50,913 bases of DNA from JAEVLT01 sp964484065 (GTDB lineage: Bacteria; Bacillota; Bacilli; Bacillales; Cytobacillaceae): positions 1-50,913 of the forward strand of contig CAZAEW010000025.1 of the NCBI GenBank assembly GCA_964484065.1. Reading direction: 5' to 3'. The notes under the pieces are model-generated. The model was not told the DNA's origin. It was given only the letters and a program-made list of their open reading frames with translations, and did no database searches. Made by a program: the position numbers and the translations under genes. Below, piece after piece: positions 1 through 9,118 of this stretch (positions are counted from its first letter, which is position 1; each line of letters begins with the position of its first letter).

Positions 1-3
1 ATA

Positions 4-45
4 ATCCCGCGAGTTTCACAATTTATTCCGCGCCTGTCACAATTA
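4..45. repeat. 21-bp tandem duplication at window edge
   Basis: Two adjacent 21-bp units (4-24 and 25-45) match at about 16 of 21 positions. Both carry CCGCG near the start and TCACAATT near the end. This may be the end of a longer array outside the window. No function is assigned. Confidence 0.4.
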
Positions 46-77
46 AGGGGATTTATGTAAAAATAAAAGGCAAAGAT

Positions 78-167
78 ATGGAGCCCCCGCAAACGGGGCA
101 TTTGCCACAGGAGCCTTCTAAGAACCGCATTCCAAAAAGAAGTGAAAATCGACAGGCAAAAGTTTAA
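78..167 (+). CDS. possible 29-residue small protein
   Basis: This is a short ORF with an ATG start and a plausible ribosome binding site (AAAAGG, 7 nt upstream). The predicted peptide is basic and rich in Pro, Gln, Lys and Arg, beginning MEPPQTGHLPQEPSK. That composition recalls minor spore proteins, but I recognise no family. It ends just before an interspersed repeat. It could easily be a chance ORF. Confidence 0.2.
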   Translation: MEPPQTGHLPQEPSKNRIPKRSENRQAKV

Positions 168-179
168 CACAGCAAAAAA

Positions 180-248
180 AGAAAAGCACAAGCGCCTTGC
201 TTCGCTTCCGAAGCTTATTCTTGTGAAGCTGGACAATTCTCAAAGTCC
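180..248. repeat. short copy of interspersed hairpin element
   Basis: The left end GAAAAGC-ACAAGCGCC and the right end GAAGCTGGACAATTCTCAAA match the ends of the longer element at 1858-1986 (GAAAAGCGGTGAGCGCC; AGCTAGACAGTTCTCAAA). The interior is a small hairpin (GCTTCG/CGAAGC). It lies just downstream of cshA. Confidence 0.55.
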
Positions 249-270
249 AAACTTTTATACTTTCTTTACT

Positions 271-312
271 TAAAAGAAAAAGAGCATGGACTATTTAAAA
301 TCCATGCTCTTA
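271..312 (-). terminator. intrinsic terminator of cshA
   Basis: A perfect 11-bp stem, AAGAGCATGGA / TCCATGCTCTT, with a 10-nt loop is followed on the minus strand by a T-rich tract. Confidence 0.85.
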
Positions 313-318
313 TCTTTA

Positions 319-1785
319 TTAATGATTGTAACTTCTAGATTTTGGTTTTCCTGAACCGCGTTTTTCACCGGAGCGCGGTTTCATTCCGCCTTTATTGCGG
401 CGGGAATCATGATTTCTTTGATCGTAGCTTCTTTTCCGGTCCTGCGGTTTGCGGTCCCGCTTCATCGGCAGCGGTGATTCCTCCGTCAATTTAACAGGAG
501 TCGTATCCGGTTCTTTTGTCAGCATTTTTAAAACAGCTGCAACAACGATGGAAGGATCGTTATTTTCCAGCAGTTCATCTGCCGCAGCACGGTAATATTG
601 CAAATTGTTTTGTTCAATTGTTTGAGTAATTTTTTCAACAACCGCTCTTTGCTGTCCTTCTAAAGCTTCATCTAAGGTTGGCGGCTTCATTCTTTCCATC
701 TTGCGTTTCGTTGTTTTTTCAACAACAGCAAGATATGATTTTTCTCTTGGAGTAATGAATGTTAAAGCCACACCTGTTTTTCCTGCACGTCCTGTACGGC
801 CAATGCGGTGAACGTAACTTTCCGGATCCTGCGGAATATCAAAATTATAAACATGAGTTACACCTGAGATATCAAGGCCCCGTGCAGCAACATCAGTAGC
901 TACAAGTACATCAATGGAACCTTCTTTGAATTTGCGCAGAACAGACAGACGTTTTGCCTGGCTTAAGTCACCGTGAATACCTTCTGCTGTATATCCTCTT
1001 AAATTCAATGCTTCTGATAATTCATCAACCCGGCGTTTCGTCCGGCCAAAAATAATCGCCAGTTCTGGTGATTGAATGTCTAACAGTCTTGTTAATACAT
1101 CAAACTTATTCTTCTCTTGAACCTCAACATAATATTGTTCAATCAGCGGCACTGTCATTTCTTTTGTTTTCACACGAACAATTTGCGGATCTTTCATGAA
1201 TTTTTCAGCCATTCTCTGGATTGGCCCAGGCATCGTAGCAGAGAAAAGCAATGTTTGCCGCTCAGTTGGGATTTGTGCCAAGATGGTTTCAATGTCCTCA
1301 ATGAAGCCCATGTTCAGCATTTCATCTGCTTCATCAAGGATCGCTGTATGGACATGATCAAGGCGGATTGTTTTCCGATTAATATGATCAAGTACACGTC
1401 CTGGAGTACCAACGATGATATGCGGATGTTTTTTTAATGAACGGATCTGCCTTTGAATATCTTGTCCGCCATAAATAGACAATACGCGCACCTTTTTGCC
1501 TGCTCCAATTTTATAAAGTTCTTCAGATACTTGAATGGCTAATTCGCGGGTTGGGGCAATAATGATACCTTGAATAGCATCCACGTTCAAATCCACTTTT
1601 TCAACTAACGGGATACCAAAAGCAGCTGTTTTTCCTGTTCCGGTTTGAGCTTGACCAATCAAATCTTTATTTTGTAGACTCAATGGAATCGTTTCTGCCT
1701 GAATTGGTGTTGCTTCCTCAAAACCCATACGGAGGACGGCTTTTAACGTCGCAGTGCTTATACCTAAATCTTGAAACTTTGTCAA
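319..1785 (-). CDS. cshA: DEAD-box ATP-dependent RNA helicase CshA
   Basis: This is a cytoplasmic RNA helicase that unwinds RNA duplexes; in Bacillus, CshA works in RNA turnover and ribosome assembly at low temperature. It has a Q motif (GFEEATPIQ), Walker A AQTGTGKT (about residue 46), PTRELA, DEAD (about residue 151), SAT, HRIGRTGRAG, and a basic Lys/Arg/Gly/Ser-rich tail typical of CshA rather than short helicases. The length of 488 aa fits. An ATG at 1794 lies directly against the GAAGGAGA ribosome binding site, so I prefer the in-frame TTG at 1785, which has 9-nt spacing and gives an N-terminus like B. subtilis CshA. It follows murF, as in B. subtilis (ddl-murF-cshA), but a terminator and a repeat element separate the two. 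Confidence 0.95.
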   Translation of the reverse strand: MTKFQDLGISTATLKAVLRMGFEEATPIQAETIPLSLQNKDLIGQAQTGTGKTAAFGIPLVEKVDLNVDAIQGIIIAPTRELAIQVSEELYKIGAGKKVRVLSIYGGQDIQRQIRSLKKHPHIIVGTPGRVLDHINRKTIRLDHVHTAILDEADEMLNMGFIEDIETILAQIPTERQTLLFSATMPGPIQRMAEKFMKDPQIVRVKTKEMTVPLIEQYYVEVQEKNKFDVLTRLLDIQSPELAIIFGRTKRRVDELSEALNLRGYTAEGIHGDLSQAKRLSVLRKFKEGSIDVLVATDVAARGLDISGVTHVYNFDIPQDPESYVHRIGRTGRAGKTGVALTFITPREKSYLAVVEKTTKRKMERMKPPTLDEALEGQQRAVVEKITQTIEQNNLQYYRAAADELLENNDPSIVVAAVLKMLTKEPDTTPVKLTEESPLPMKRDRKPQDRKRSYDQRNHDSRRNKGGMKPRSGEKRGSGKPKSRSYNH

Positions 1786-1857
1786 TTTTTTCATTCTCCT
1801 TCAATTTTACCAAATATTCTTTCATTGTGCTAAAAAGCTTTTCTAAGTCAGATTATA

Positions 1858-1986
1858 AGAAAAGCGGTGAGCGCCGCCAATTGGCTACAAGCGTAAAACG
1901 AACCTCGCAGGATCGGCCTTCCCCTGGGGAGAGACGGCTTACGATCTCGTGCCGATGGCGCTCGCAGCTAGACAGTTCTCAAAAAA
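1858..1986. repeat. full copy of interspersed hairpin element
   Basis: This approximately 129-bp GC-rich block lies between cshA and murF. Its ends can pair (GAGCGCC at left with GGCGCTC at right), and inside them CGTAA pairs with TTACG, so the whole element folds into one long hairpin. The right end AGCTAGACAGTTCTCAAA recurs near 222-246. Related elements are widespread between genes in Bacillus genomes as I recall them; the mechanism of spread is not visible here. Confidence 0.6.
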
Positions 1987-2046
1987 AGCGGTGCGGGATT
2001 AGGTTTTACCAAAAAAACCTAAATTAACCGTCACCACTATTTTAGC

Positions 2047-2080
2047 AAAAAAAAGACATTCCTCCAAAGGAGTATGCCCT
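2047..2080 (-). terminator. intrinsic terminator of murF
   Basis: On the minus strand a hairpin (GGCATACTCC, TTT loop, GGAGGAATGTC) is followed by eight T. The roughly 130 bases between it and the murF stop hold nothing else recognisable. Confidence 0.75.
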
Positions 2081-2208
2081 ATTTTTTGCATTCTTTAGAC
2101 ACGTTGATTACAATCATAGCATTTTAGCAATAAGATTGCAATCAATCATAAGTCTTTCCACTTATTCATTTTCCTTTAATTGGAAAAATGATTTATTGAA
2201 GAATAAAT

Positions 2209-3594
2209 TTATCCTTCCTCTTTTTGTAAAAGATGAACAACTTCCTCCAGCTTCATTCCCCGGGATGCTTTCACAAGCACAAGGGTTTTATCCTTCATAT
2301 GCTGAATTAATTCATTCACTAACTCCTGCTTATCCTGATAGGCAAACACCTTGTCCCCGCCCAATACTTTACGGGCGCCCTTTGCGATTTCCTGTCCAAG
2401 TTCGCCATATGTAAACAGCAAATTAATTTTAGCTGGATCTAATCCTTCACCAATCTTTTCATGAAATTGCTTTTCCTGCGGCCCTAATTCAAGCATATCG
2501 CCAAGAACAAGAATTCTATCTTCAAAGCCTTGCAGATTGGCTGCAAGCTCGATTGCGGCTCTCATGGAAGTTGGACTGGCATTATAAGCGTCGTTAATAA
2601 TTTTTTCACCGTGTTTTCCGCTGACAAGCTCCATCCTCATATGTGTCAGCTTAATGGCAGCCAAGCCTTCTCCCATCTTTTCAAATGGGATGGAAAAATA
2701 ACGGGCAATCGCCATCGCTGCAAGAGCATTTAAAATATTATGCGTTCCCAATACAGGAAGAGCAAAGCTTTGCTCAGATAAATTTGTTTTAAAATGGCTG
2801 CCCCCATTATCCGGAATGATTTCCACCGGATAAATGGTATTCCGGTCGCTTCTCCCAAACGTTTGAATTTGGAATTGCTCTTGATACTGACTGATCCTAT
2901 CCGCCAAAAGCGGCTCATCGCCATTTAATACAGCTAAACCGCCTTTACGGAGCCCTGATAAAATTTCAAGTTTTGCCTCGGCAATCCCTTCCCTTGAACC
3001 AAGGTCGAGCAAATGGGATTCACCGATGTTAGTTATAATGACGGCATCCGGGCAGGCAAGTTTTGTTAAAAATTCAATCTCACCCCGGGCGCTCATCCCC
3101 ATTTCCAAGATGGCAATTTCCGTGTCTTCATCCAATCCAAGCACGGTTAAAGGAAGGCCAATATGATTATTGTAATTTCCTTCCGTTTTTTTGACCTTGT
3201 ATTGGAGGGACAAAAGGGCAGCCGTCATATCCTTCGTTGTTGTTTTTCCGTTGCTTCCGGTAATTCCGACCACTTTCACCGCCAATTCCTGCCGGTATTT
3301 TCTGGCCAGTTCCTGCAAGGCTGTGAGACAGTCATCCACTAGTAAGATTGGGAGATCCTCAGGAGGGTTCGGAACATCCTTTTGCCACAGCGCAGCGGCC
3401 GCTCCTTTCCGGATGGAATCTTCCACATATTTATGTCCGTCGACATTTTCGCCCTTAAACGGAACAAACAAGTTCCCCGGTTCAATTTTGCGGGAATCAA
3501 TCGAAACACCCGAGACTGCTATTTCCGCGTATTGAGAAACGTCATTAGCAGCAGAAATCATTTCAGCAATCTGTTTTAACGAACGTTTAATCAT
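2209..3594 (-). CDS. murF: UDP-N-acetylmuramoyl-tripeptide--D-alanyl-D-alanine ligase MurF
   Basis: MurF adds D-Ala-D-Ala to the UDP-MurNAc-tripeptide, the last cytoplasmic step of the peptidoglycan precursor. The 461-aa protein has the three Mur-ligase parts: an N-terminal UDP-binding region, the central ATPase with GITGSNGKTTT at about residues 110-120, and a C-terminal domain. The ATG at 3594 is chosen because GGAGG lies 8 nt upstream; an in-frame extension to 3633 has no such site. It sits downstream of ddl, whose product supplies its D-Ala-D-Ala substrate, with a hairpin in the 68-bp gap. Confidence 0.97.
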   Translation of the reverse strand: MIKRSLKQIAEMISAANDVSQYAEIAVSGVSIDSRKIEPGNLFVPFKGENVDGHKYVEDSIRKGAAAALWQKDVPNPPEDLPILLVDDCLTALQELARKYRQELAVKVVGITGSNGKTTTKDMTAALLSLQYKVKKTEGNYNNHIGLPLTVLGLDEDTEIAILEMGMSARGEIEFLTKLACPDAVIITNIGESHLLDLGSREGIAEAKLEILSGLRKGGLAVLNGDEPLLADRISQYQEQFQIQTFGRSDRNTIYPVEIIPDNGGSHFKTNLSEQSFALPVLGTHNILNALAAMAIARYFSIPFEKMGEGLAAIKLTHMRMELVSGKHGEKIINDAYNASPTSMRAAIELAANLQGFEDRILVLGDMLELGPQEKQFHEKIGEGLDPAKINLLFTYGELGQEIAKGARKVLGGDKVFAYQDKQELVNELIQHMKDKTLVLVKASRGMKLEEVVHLLQKEEG

Positions 3595-3629
3595 CGTCTT
3601 TCCTCCAATAAAGAAACTTAAATAAAGCA

Positions 3630-3650
3630 ACACGGCATCCGCTGCCGTGT
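3630..3650 (-). terminator. hairpin between ddl and murF
   Basis: A perfect 8-bp stem (ACACGGCA / TGCCGTGT) with a 5-nt loop is followed by only a moderately T-rich stretch. It may be a weak terminator or attenuator, or a transcript-processing site within the ddl-murF operon. Confidence 0.45.
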
Positions 3651-3662
3651 CACTGTCGCATT

Positions 3663-4736
3663 TTAAATCGTATACTTAATGTTTTGTTTTTCGGCAAAAC
3701 GCTCTTTAGCCAGATCCACAAGGCGCTCAATCAAGGCTGAATATTCAAGGCCGGATTCCTTCCATAACAGCGGGAACATACTGACTGGGGTAAAACCTGG
3801 CATCGTATTGACTTCATTAATCAATGCCTTTCCGTCCCTTGTCAGGAAAAAGTCTGCGCGCACAAGGCCTGAGCAGTCCAATGCTTTAAATGCTTTAACA
3901 GCACCATCCCTAATTTGCGCATATTCTTCTTCTTTAATGTCCGCCGGGATAATTAATACAGTGCTGTCATCTTCATACTTTGCTTTGTAGTCGTAAAAAT
4001 CCTTTTTCGGAACAATTTCGCCGACAACCGAGCATTGCGGGTCATCATTGCCAAGGACTGCGATTTCCACCTCACGGGCCGCAACCCCTTGCTCAATAAT
4101 CACTTTGCGGTCAAATTGGAATGCTTCAGCAAAGGCGGCTTCCAATTCTTTGCGGTTCGTACATTTGCTGATTCCAACGCTGGACCCATTATTGGCCGGT
4201 TTCACAAAGCATGGGTAACCTAGTTTATTTTCAACATCTTGATAAACGTCCTCTTGAGCTTTTTCCCACTCGCTGCGGATATAGTCAACATAATCAACTT
4301 GAGCAAGCCCTGCCTGAGCAAAAATATTTTTCATGATTACTTTATCCATGCCGGCCGCAGAAGCTAATACACCATTTCCGACATATGGGAGATTAAGTAC
4401 TTCTAATAATCCTTGCACCGTTCCGTCTTCGCCGTTTGGTCCATGCAGGAGAGGAAAGATCACATCAAGCTGTTGATCGTCTCCAGCTTCGAAGAGTGCC
4501 GGGGCCAATGATAGAGGCGAAAACTCTCCCTCCTGGGTCAATTCAAGCTCTTTTACTGTTTCAGCAGGCGCCTCCAGTTTTGCTCCTTTAATCCATTTTC
4601 CCTGAGTGGTTATGTAAATGGGATAGACTTCAAATTTTTCCAGATCCAATGCTTTTATTACAGAAAATGCAGTCTGTAAAGAAACTTTATGCTCTGCTGA
4701 TTTACCCCCGTATAATAACCCGAGTTTCGTTTTCAT
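3663..4736 (-). CDS. ddl: D-alanine--D-alanine ligase
   Basis: This ATP-grasp enzyme joins two D-alanines for peptidoglycan synthesis. It has the N-terminal LLYGGKSAEHKVSL motif, the GPNGEDGTVQGLLE segment near residue 100, KPANNGSSVGI in the ATP-grasp core, and NEVNTMPG near the C-terminus with metal-binding Glu and Asn. The length of 357 aa is typical. The ATG at 4736 has GGAGG 6 nt upstream, so the nine-residue extension to 4763 is rejected. It is first in the ddl-murF pair. Confidence 0.97.
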   Translation of the reverse strand: MKTKLGLLYGGKSAEHKVSLQTAFSVIKALDLEKFEVYPIYITTQGKWIKGAKLEAPAETVKELELTQEGEFSPLSLAPALFEAGDDQQLDVIFPLLHGPNGEDGTVQGLLEVLNLPYVGNGVLASAAGMDKVIMKNIFAQAGLAQVDYVDYIRSEWEKAQEDVYQDVENKLGYPCFVKPANNGSSVGISKCTNRKELEAAFAEAFQFDRKVIIEQGVAAREVEIAVLGNDDPQCSVVGEIVPKKDFYDYKAKYEDDSTVLIIPADIKEEEYAQIRDGAVKAFKALDCSGLVRADFFLTRDGKALINEVNTMPGFTPVSMFPLLWKESGLEYSALIERLVDLAKERFAEKQNIKYTI

Positions 4737-4939
4737 AATGTACCTCCATATTTTCATTCGCATTTTATTTTATCACTTTATGAACAATGAAGGGGAATCA
4801 AGTTTCCTTTTTTCACCGAAAATTAATCCTCTTACCTTCCATTTTATGTCCAGCACAGCTTGCTTTAAAACAGGATGTTCCCCAAAAGCGAAAATCCCTC
4901 CAATCAGGGGAGAGATCTTTCTTTGCTCATTCCAAAATT

Positions 4940-5716
4940 TTAAACGACATAAAGCTTCCATTCTTTTGTCTTTTTATCAAAAATAATTTTTGCATGGCAG
5001 GCCTCAGATGATATTTGCTCATATTCCTCGTACATATCATCCATGTTGGCAAAATCGCCGATCACCCAGATAGGAATTTCAATTTTGCTGCGCTGATGGT
5101 CCGCATCCTTAAGGGAAATGCAGATCCCCTCTTTAATAAACGGAGTTAACGAAAGTAAGATTTCTTTATTCACAGTTGGATAAATCCGCTTTTTCCGAAT
5201 CCCCAGTATCGTTTTTTCCGATTTCAGCTTCCCTAATTTACTGGAAATCGATGTGCTCAGCAGTTGAAAAAAATCTTTAAAGCTGCGGTAGTACGTTTTA
5301 TTAAACCAGCCATCATCATGTGCCAGATACACGAACCGATTGCTTAATTTGCTGTAAAAAGGCAGCTTTAAGTGGTGTTTTAAGTGTCCTAAATAGAGAA
5401 TTTCCGCTATTTCCTGTCCTGTCAGCTCATTCAAGCCCTCTTCTTCAAAAAAATCAATCCAGCAAAAATCCCCGTACCGATAGACGTCCTCTTCAGCTAA
5501 TTTATTGACGCGATCATCCGGACAAAATTCAAGCAGGGTATGCATATTAAATTCGGTATCATCAAATCGATGCTTGAGCAACAGCACGTTATTTAATGAT
5601 CCTGAAAAAGCTGCGGCGAATTCATCAAATTCAATGCCATATGAAAGAACATACTGGTCTGCTTGATTTAAATGAACATAGATGAGGTCCCGTACGTCCT
5701 GATGATGCTTTTTCAA
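4940..5716 (-). CDS. conserved hypothetical protein, 258 aa
   Basis: I do not recognise a characterised family. It is a soluble, mixed-charge protein rich in Tyr, Phe, Leu and Asp, without a signal peptide or membrane segment. It starts with KKHHQDVRDLIYVH and ends with KIIFDKKTKEWKLYVV. The likely start is TTG at 5716, with GGAGG 9 nt upstream; an upstream GTG at 5755 lacks a site. It reads toward ddl, and the 200-base gap between them holds nothing recognisable. Similar Bacillaceae proteins have carried an oxalate:formate antiporter label as I recall, which this soluble sequence does not support. Confidence 0.75.
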   Translation of the reverse strand: MKKHHQDVRDLIYVHLNQADQYVLSYGIEFDEFAAAFSGSLNNVLLLKHRFDDTEFNMHTLLEFCPDDRVNKLAEEDVYRYGDFCWIDFFEEEGLNELTGQEIAEILYLGHLKHHLKLPFYSKLSNRFVYLAHDDGWFNKTYYRSFKDFFQLLSTSISSKLGKLKSEKTILGIRKKRIYPTVNKEILLSLTPFIKEGICISLKDADHQRSKIEIPIWVIGDFANMDDMYEEYEQISSEACHAKIIFDKKTKEWKLYVV

Positions 5717-5967
5717 AATAAAATTCCTCCGTTTTACAAAAAATAAGGTTTTCACCTATCACTAAATAATTATTTTATCAAAAATAGGACAATTCGCTTA
5801 TTTCATTTGTTTTACAAATATTTTTGTCCACATTAACGTATTTATGAGTCAGGCCTTCTTATTTCTTTCCCATTTTTAACTTGATTAACATCTATGATAT
5901 TTTATTTCCTTTATGGTTGAAATTGTTATAAACTTAAACTTGAATTTTATTTAGGTGAAGGTGAACC

Positions 5968-6549
5968 ATGTCGAACTATATTACCTCAATATTAATGTTT
6001 TTTTCTTCTCTAGGGTACTTCGGAATTGCACTTGGTCTGATGATTGAGATTATTCCCAGTGAAATTGTTTTAGCCTATGGCGGATACATGATTTCAAAAG
6101 GACTTCTTAATTACCCTCTTGCTGTCATCTCGGGAGTTATCGGCGGAACGATTGCCCAATTGTTTTTATATTGGGCCGGATATTATGGCGGACGCCCGTT
6201 CTTGGAGAAATACGGAAAATATGTGTTCATCCACAAGAAGCATATTGATCTTTCCGAAAAATGGTTTGAAAAATATGGCGCCGGCGTTATCTTTTCTGCG
6301 CGCTTTATCCCGGTTGTCAGACACGCCATTTCCATCCCTGCCGGCATTTCCAAAATGCCGCCAAGCAAATTTACGCTCTACACCGTTGCCGCGGTCCTGC
6401 CATGGACGGTTTTATTCCTTTACTTGGGTGAACAACTGGGCGCCAAATGGGGGACAATCAAAAGCGCCGCGCATCAATACGCGCTTCCCTTAATGATTGG
6501 AGCGATCATCTTAGGAGTCATTTACTATTTGATAAAAAGAAAAAAATAA
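5968..6549 (+). CDS. DedA family membrane protein
   Basis: This is a 193-aa polytopic protein of the DedA/SNARE-associated family. It shows the family acid in IEIIPSEIVLAYGG near residues 25-38, the GxxxG-rich second segment, the signature FSARFIPVVRHAISIPAG near residues 102-119, and a C-terminal membrane helix ending in a KRKK tail. Family members are linked to membrane homeostasis, and some flip undecaprenyl phosphate; which activity this one has cannot be told. The start has an AGGTG site 6-10 nt upstream. It converges on kimA across a shared terminator. Confidence 0.88.
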   Translation: MSNYITSILMFFSSLGYFGIALGLMIEIIPSEIVLAYGGYMISKGLLNYPLAVISGVIGGTIAQLFLYWAGYYGGRPFLEKYGKYVFIHKKHIDLSEKWFEKYGAGVIFSARFIPVVRHAISIPAGISKMPPSKFTLYTVAAVLPWTVLFLYLGEQLGAKWGTIKSAAHQYALPLMIGAIILGVIYYLIKRKK

Positions 6550-6551
6550 AC

Positions 6552-6580
6552 AAAAAAACCACCAATTGGTGGTTTTTTTT
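6552..6580. terminator. bidirectional terminator between DedA gene and kimA
   Basis: ACCACC-AATT-GGTGGT is flanked by an A-run on the left and a T-run on the right, so it can stop transcription from both sides. Confidence 0.9.
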
Positions 6581-6587
6581 ATTCATA

Positions 6588-8423
6588 TTATTTTTTGAAA
6601 TGGTAAGGCAGCGTTGATATAATCACGTTCTTTTTGAAAAGAAGATAAGCACGGATTAATAAACTGGACTGATTGTGCAAGAGGTTTTGCCAGCTTCTTC
6701 TCGTAATAAATTGCGGTATCAAAACAGTCACTCTATAGTTGTTTTCATTCGCTTTGTGTTCCACTGTATCGATAAACTTCGATAAAGGTTGAAGAACACT
6801 GCGGTAATGTGAGTGAAGAGTAACAAGACGTACATCAGGCTGCCAGCTTTTCCATTTCTCTTCAAAACGCTTTTCATCCTCACGGTCAAATGAAACATAA
6901 ACGGCAAAGATCTGATCGGTTAAGGATTTTGCATAATTAATCGAGTTTTCAACGACTTTTGTGATACCCGCAACCGGAACAATAATGACATTCCCTTCAA
7001 TTGGCAGTGCAGGTGAATCCGGCTGAATCCTCAGCTGTTCACCGACAGCTTCATAGTGGGAATTGACCCTGTGAAAGATTGACACCATGATTGGCAGGAA
7101 GATGACCACAAACCAAACCTGAGAAAACTTCGTCACAAAGAAAATAATTAATACAGTTAATGTGATTAGGGCACCAATCAGATTGGCTGTTAATTTTGCA
7201 AGCCAGCCATTAGGTTTTTCACGAACCCATTTTAAAATCATTCCTGTTTGCGAAAGGGTAAATGGAATGAAAACCCCGACAGCGTAAAGCGGGATTAAGT
7301 GCTCCGTTTGACCATGGAAAACAATAATCAACAAAATCGAAGCAACTCCAAGGGAAACAATTCCATTCGAATAACCTAAACGGTCTCCCCTGATCGTAAA
7401 CATTCTTGGCATATATTTGTCACTGGCAAGGTTAAAAGCCAGCAGCGGGAATGCAGAAAAGCCTGTATTTGCCGCAAGCACTAAAATAAGGGCGGTTGTC
7501 CCTTGTACAAAAAAATACATATAATTGCGTCCGAAGGTCATTGCGGCAATTTGGGAAACAACGGTTTCATCCCCCTTTGGAGAAATACCGTAGTAATAGG
7601 CCATAAAAGTAATACCCGAAAACAGCAAAGCCAACAATGATCCCATTAAAATAAGTGTTTTAGCAGCATTATTGGGCGCCGGCTCCTTAAAGTTCGGGAT
7701 CGCATTGGAGATCGCTTCGACACCGGTTAATGCAGAACATCCCGATGCAAAAGCACGCAACAGTAAAAAAAGTGTAATTCCCGATACAGGTGTACCGATC
7801 ATGGCATGGGTGGCAGCAGGCGGAACATCGCCCGTAAAAACTTTATACAGCCCCACCCCGGTTAAGATAAATAACCCCAGCACAAACAAATAGACAGGAT
7901 AAGCTAAAATAGAGGCAGATTCTGTCAAGCCGCGAAGGTTTAAAATGGTAATGCAAACGACTAATATGCAAGCTATTGATACTGTATGCGGATGCAGGCT
8001 AGGAAAAGCAGAAGTGATTGCGTCCGTACCTGCCGACACACTAACAGCAACAGTTAGAATGTAGTCAACAAGCAGCGAGCCCCCAGCAATCAGACCGGCA
8101 TTCACGCCAAGATTTTCCTTGGAAACGACATATGCGCCGCCCCCGTGAGGATAAGAAAAAATAATTTGCCGATAAGAAATAATCAATGCCGCTAAAAGAA
8201 ACAGGACTCCAACGGCAATCGGGACGGAATACCAATAGGCTGCTACCCCGACAGTTGCTAAGACCAATAGAATCTGTTCTGTTCCATACGCAACAGAAGA
8301 CAGAGCATCGGATGATAAAACCGCTAAAGCTTTAAGAATATTTAACTTTTGATGACCCAGTTCCGTCGATTTTAACGGACGGCCAATTAAAAACCGCTTA
8401 ATCGAAGTAAGCATGTGATTCAC
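6588..8423 (-). CDS. kimA: potassium importer KimA (KUP-like APC transporter)
   Basis: The 611-aa protein closely resembles B. subtilis KimA (formerly YdaO), a high-affinity proton-coupled K+ importer. The first 440 residues hold about twelve hydrophobic helices, including SSDALSSVAYGTEQ, YPHGGGAYVVSKENLG and SGCSALTGVEAISNAIP. The last 150 residues form a soluble domain ending TLPYHFKK, as in KimA. In B. subtilis this gene sits behind a c-di-AMP (ydaO) riboswitch. The 170-base leader here does not show the recognisable riboswitch core, and I see only a GAAGAG/CTCTTC hairpin. The start could be either ATG of MNHM. Confidence 0.93.
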   Translation of the reverse strand: MNHMLTSIKRFLIGRPLKSTELGHQKLNILKALAVLSSDALSSVAYGTEQILLVLATVGVAAYWYSVPIAVGVLFLLAALIISYRQIIFSYPHGGGAYVVSKENLGVNAGLIAGGSLLVDYILTVAVSVSAGTDAITSAFPSLHPHTVSIACILVVCITILNLRGLTESASILAYPVYLFVLGLFILTGVGLYKVFTGDVPPAATHAMIGTPVSGITLFLLLRAFASGCSALTGVEAISNAIPNFKEPAPNNAAKTLILMGSLLALLFSGITFMAYYYGISPKGDETVVSQIAAMTFGRNYMYFFVQGTTALILVLAANTGFSAFPLLAFNLASDKYMPRMFTIRGDRLGYSNGIVSLGVASILLIIVFHGQTEHLIPLYAVGVFIPFTLSQTGMILKWVREKPNGWLAKLTANLIGALITLTVLIIFFVTKFSQVWFVVIFLPIMVSIFHRVNSHYEAVGEQLRIQPDSPALPIEGNVIIVPVAGITKVVENSINYAKSLTDQIFAVYVSFDREDEKRFEEKWKSWQPDVRLVTLHSHYRSVLQPLSKFIDTVEHKANENNYRVTVLIPQFITRRSWQNLLHNQSSLLIRAYLLFKKNVIISTLPYHFKK

Positions 8424-8596
8424 CCACCGGAGTTTAAGTAAATTACCCGCTTGATTTTATCATAACTAATCATGAAATAAGAAGAGTTTTTTTTGTAAGC
8501 TCTTCCATACCCGCCAGCAGATGGGGGGTCAATCATAAAATAACCTATTTTCGAAAAAATTAATAGCAAAATACTTTTTTCATCTGAACCCATTCT

Positions 8597-9100
8597 CTAT
8601 CCATTCAATTGGCTCATGAAATACCCTTCAGCTTCCAGGAGTTTTTTTTGAAAAGGTGTCCGGTTTCCGGCAAAACCCACTAATTTTCCGCTCTTTCCAA
8701 TCACCCTGTGGCAGGGAACAATGATCGGCAGGTTATTCGCCTTGTTAGCTTGTCCAACTGCCCGGACCGCCTTTGGATTCCCGATCATTTCTGCTATATC
8801 AGCATAGCTCCTTACTTCCCCATATGGAATCAATTGCAGCGCTCTCCAAACTCTCTTGCGAAATTCTGTTCCCTCCATCGCTAACGGCAAATCAAACACT
8901 TTTCGTTTCTTGTTAAAATACTCATCCAGCTGCCTGAGTGCTTCCCCGCATAATTCCGGGTCTTCCTCGATTCCAGGGTTTTCCTCCATGTACTTTTGCC
9001 AATGATCTTCAAAAATTTCAACCCTTTTGATTCCGGTCTCATCCGCCACAACTCGGATTGGCCCAAACGGTGATTGATACTCGCCAAACCCTTCCCTCAT
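8597..9100 (-). CDS. ogt: methylated-DNA--protein-cysteine methyltransferase
   Basis: This is a suicide DNA-repair protein that moves the alkyl group from O6-alkylguanine to its own cysteine. The active-site motif PCHRVIG is at residues 129-135 with Cys130 as acceptor. The RAVGQANKANNLP stretch that precedes it and a helix-turn-helix (PYGEVRSYADIAEMIG) for DNA binding are present. The 167-aa length matches Ogt. AGGAG lies 7 nt before the ATG. It is 18 bp downstream of the MFS gene and may be cotranscribed with it. Confidence 0.95.
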   Translation of the reverse strand: MREGFGEYQSPFGPIRVVADETGIKRVEIFEDHWQKYMEENPGIEEDPELCGEALRQLDEYFNKKRKVFDLPLAMEGTEFRKRVWRALQLIPYGEVRSYADIAEMIGNPKAVRAVGQANKANNLPIIVPCHRVIGKSGKLVGFAGNRTPFQKKLLEAEGYFMSQLNG

Positions 9101-9118
9101 AAAACCGCTCCTATTCTT

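Noticed and set aside
2530..2733. Plus-strand ORF opposite murF
   Set aside because: No ribosome binding site, and it lies fully inside an essential gene on the other strand.
4773..4961. 62-aa minus-strand ORF between the 258-aa protein and ddl
   Set aside because: It overlaps the end of the 258-aa gene and has no convincing start signal.
8424..8596. ydaO-type riboswitch upstream of kimA
   Set aside because: The conserved core blocks could not be found; only a short hairpin is present.
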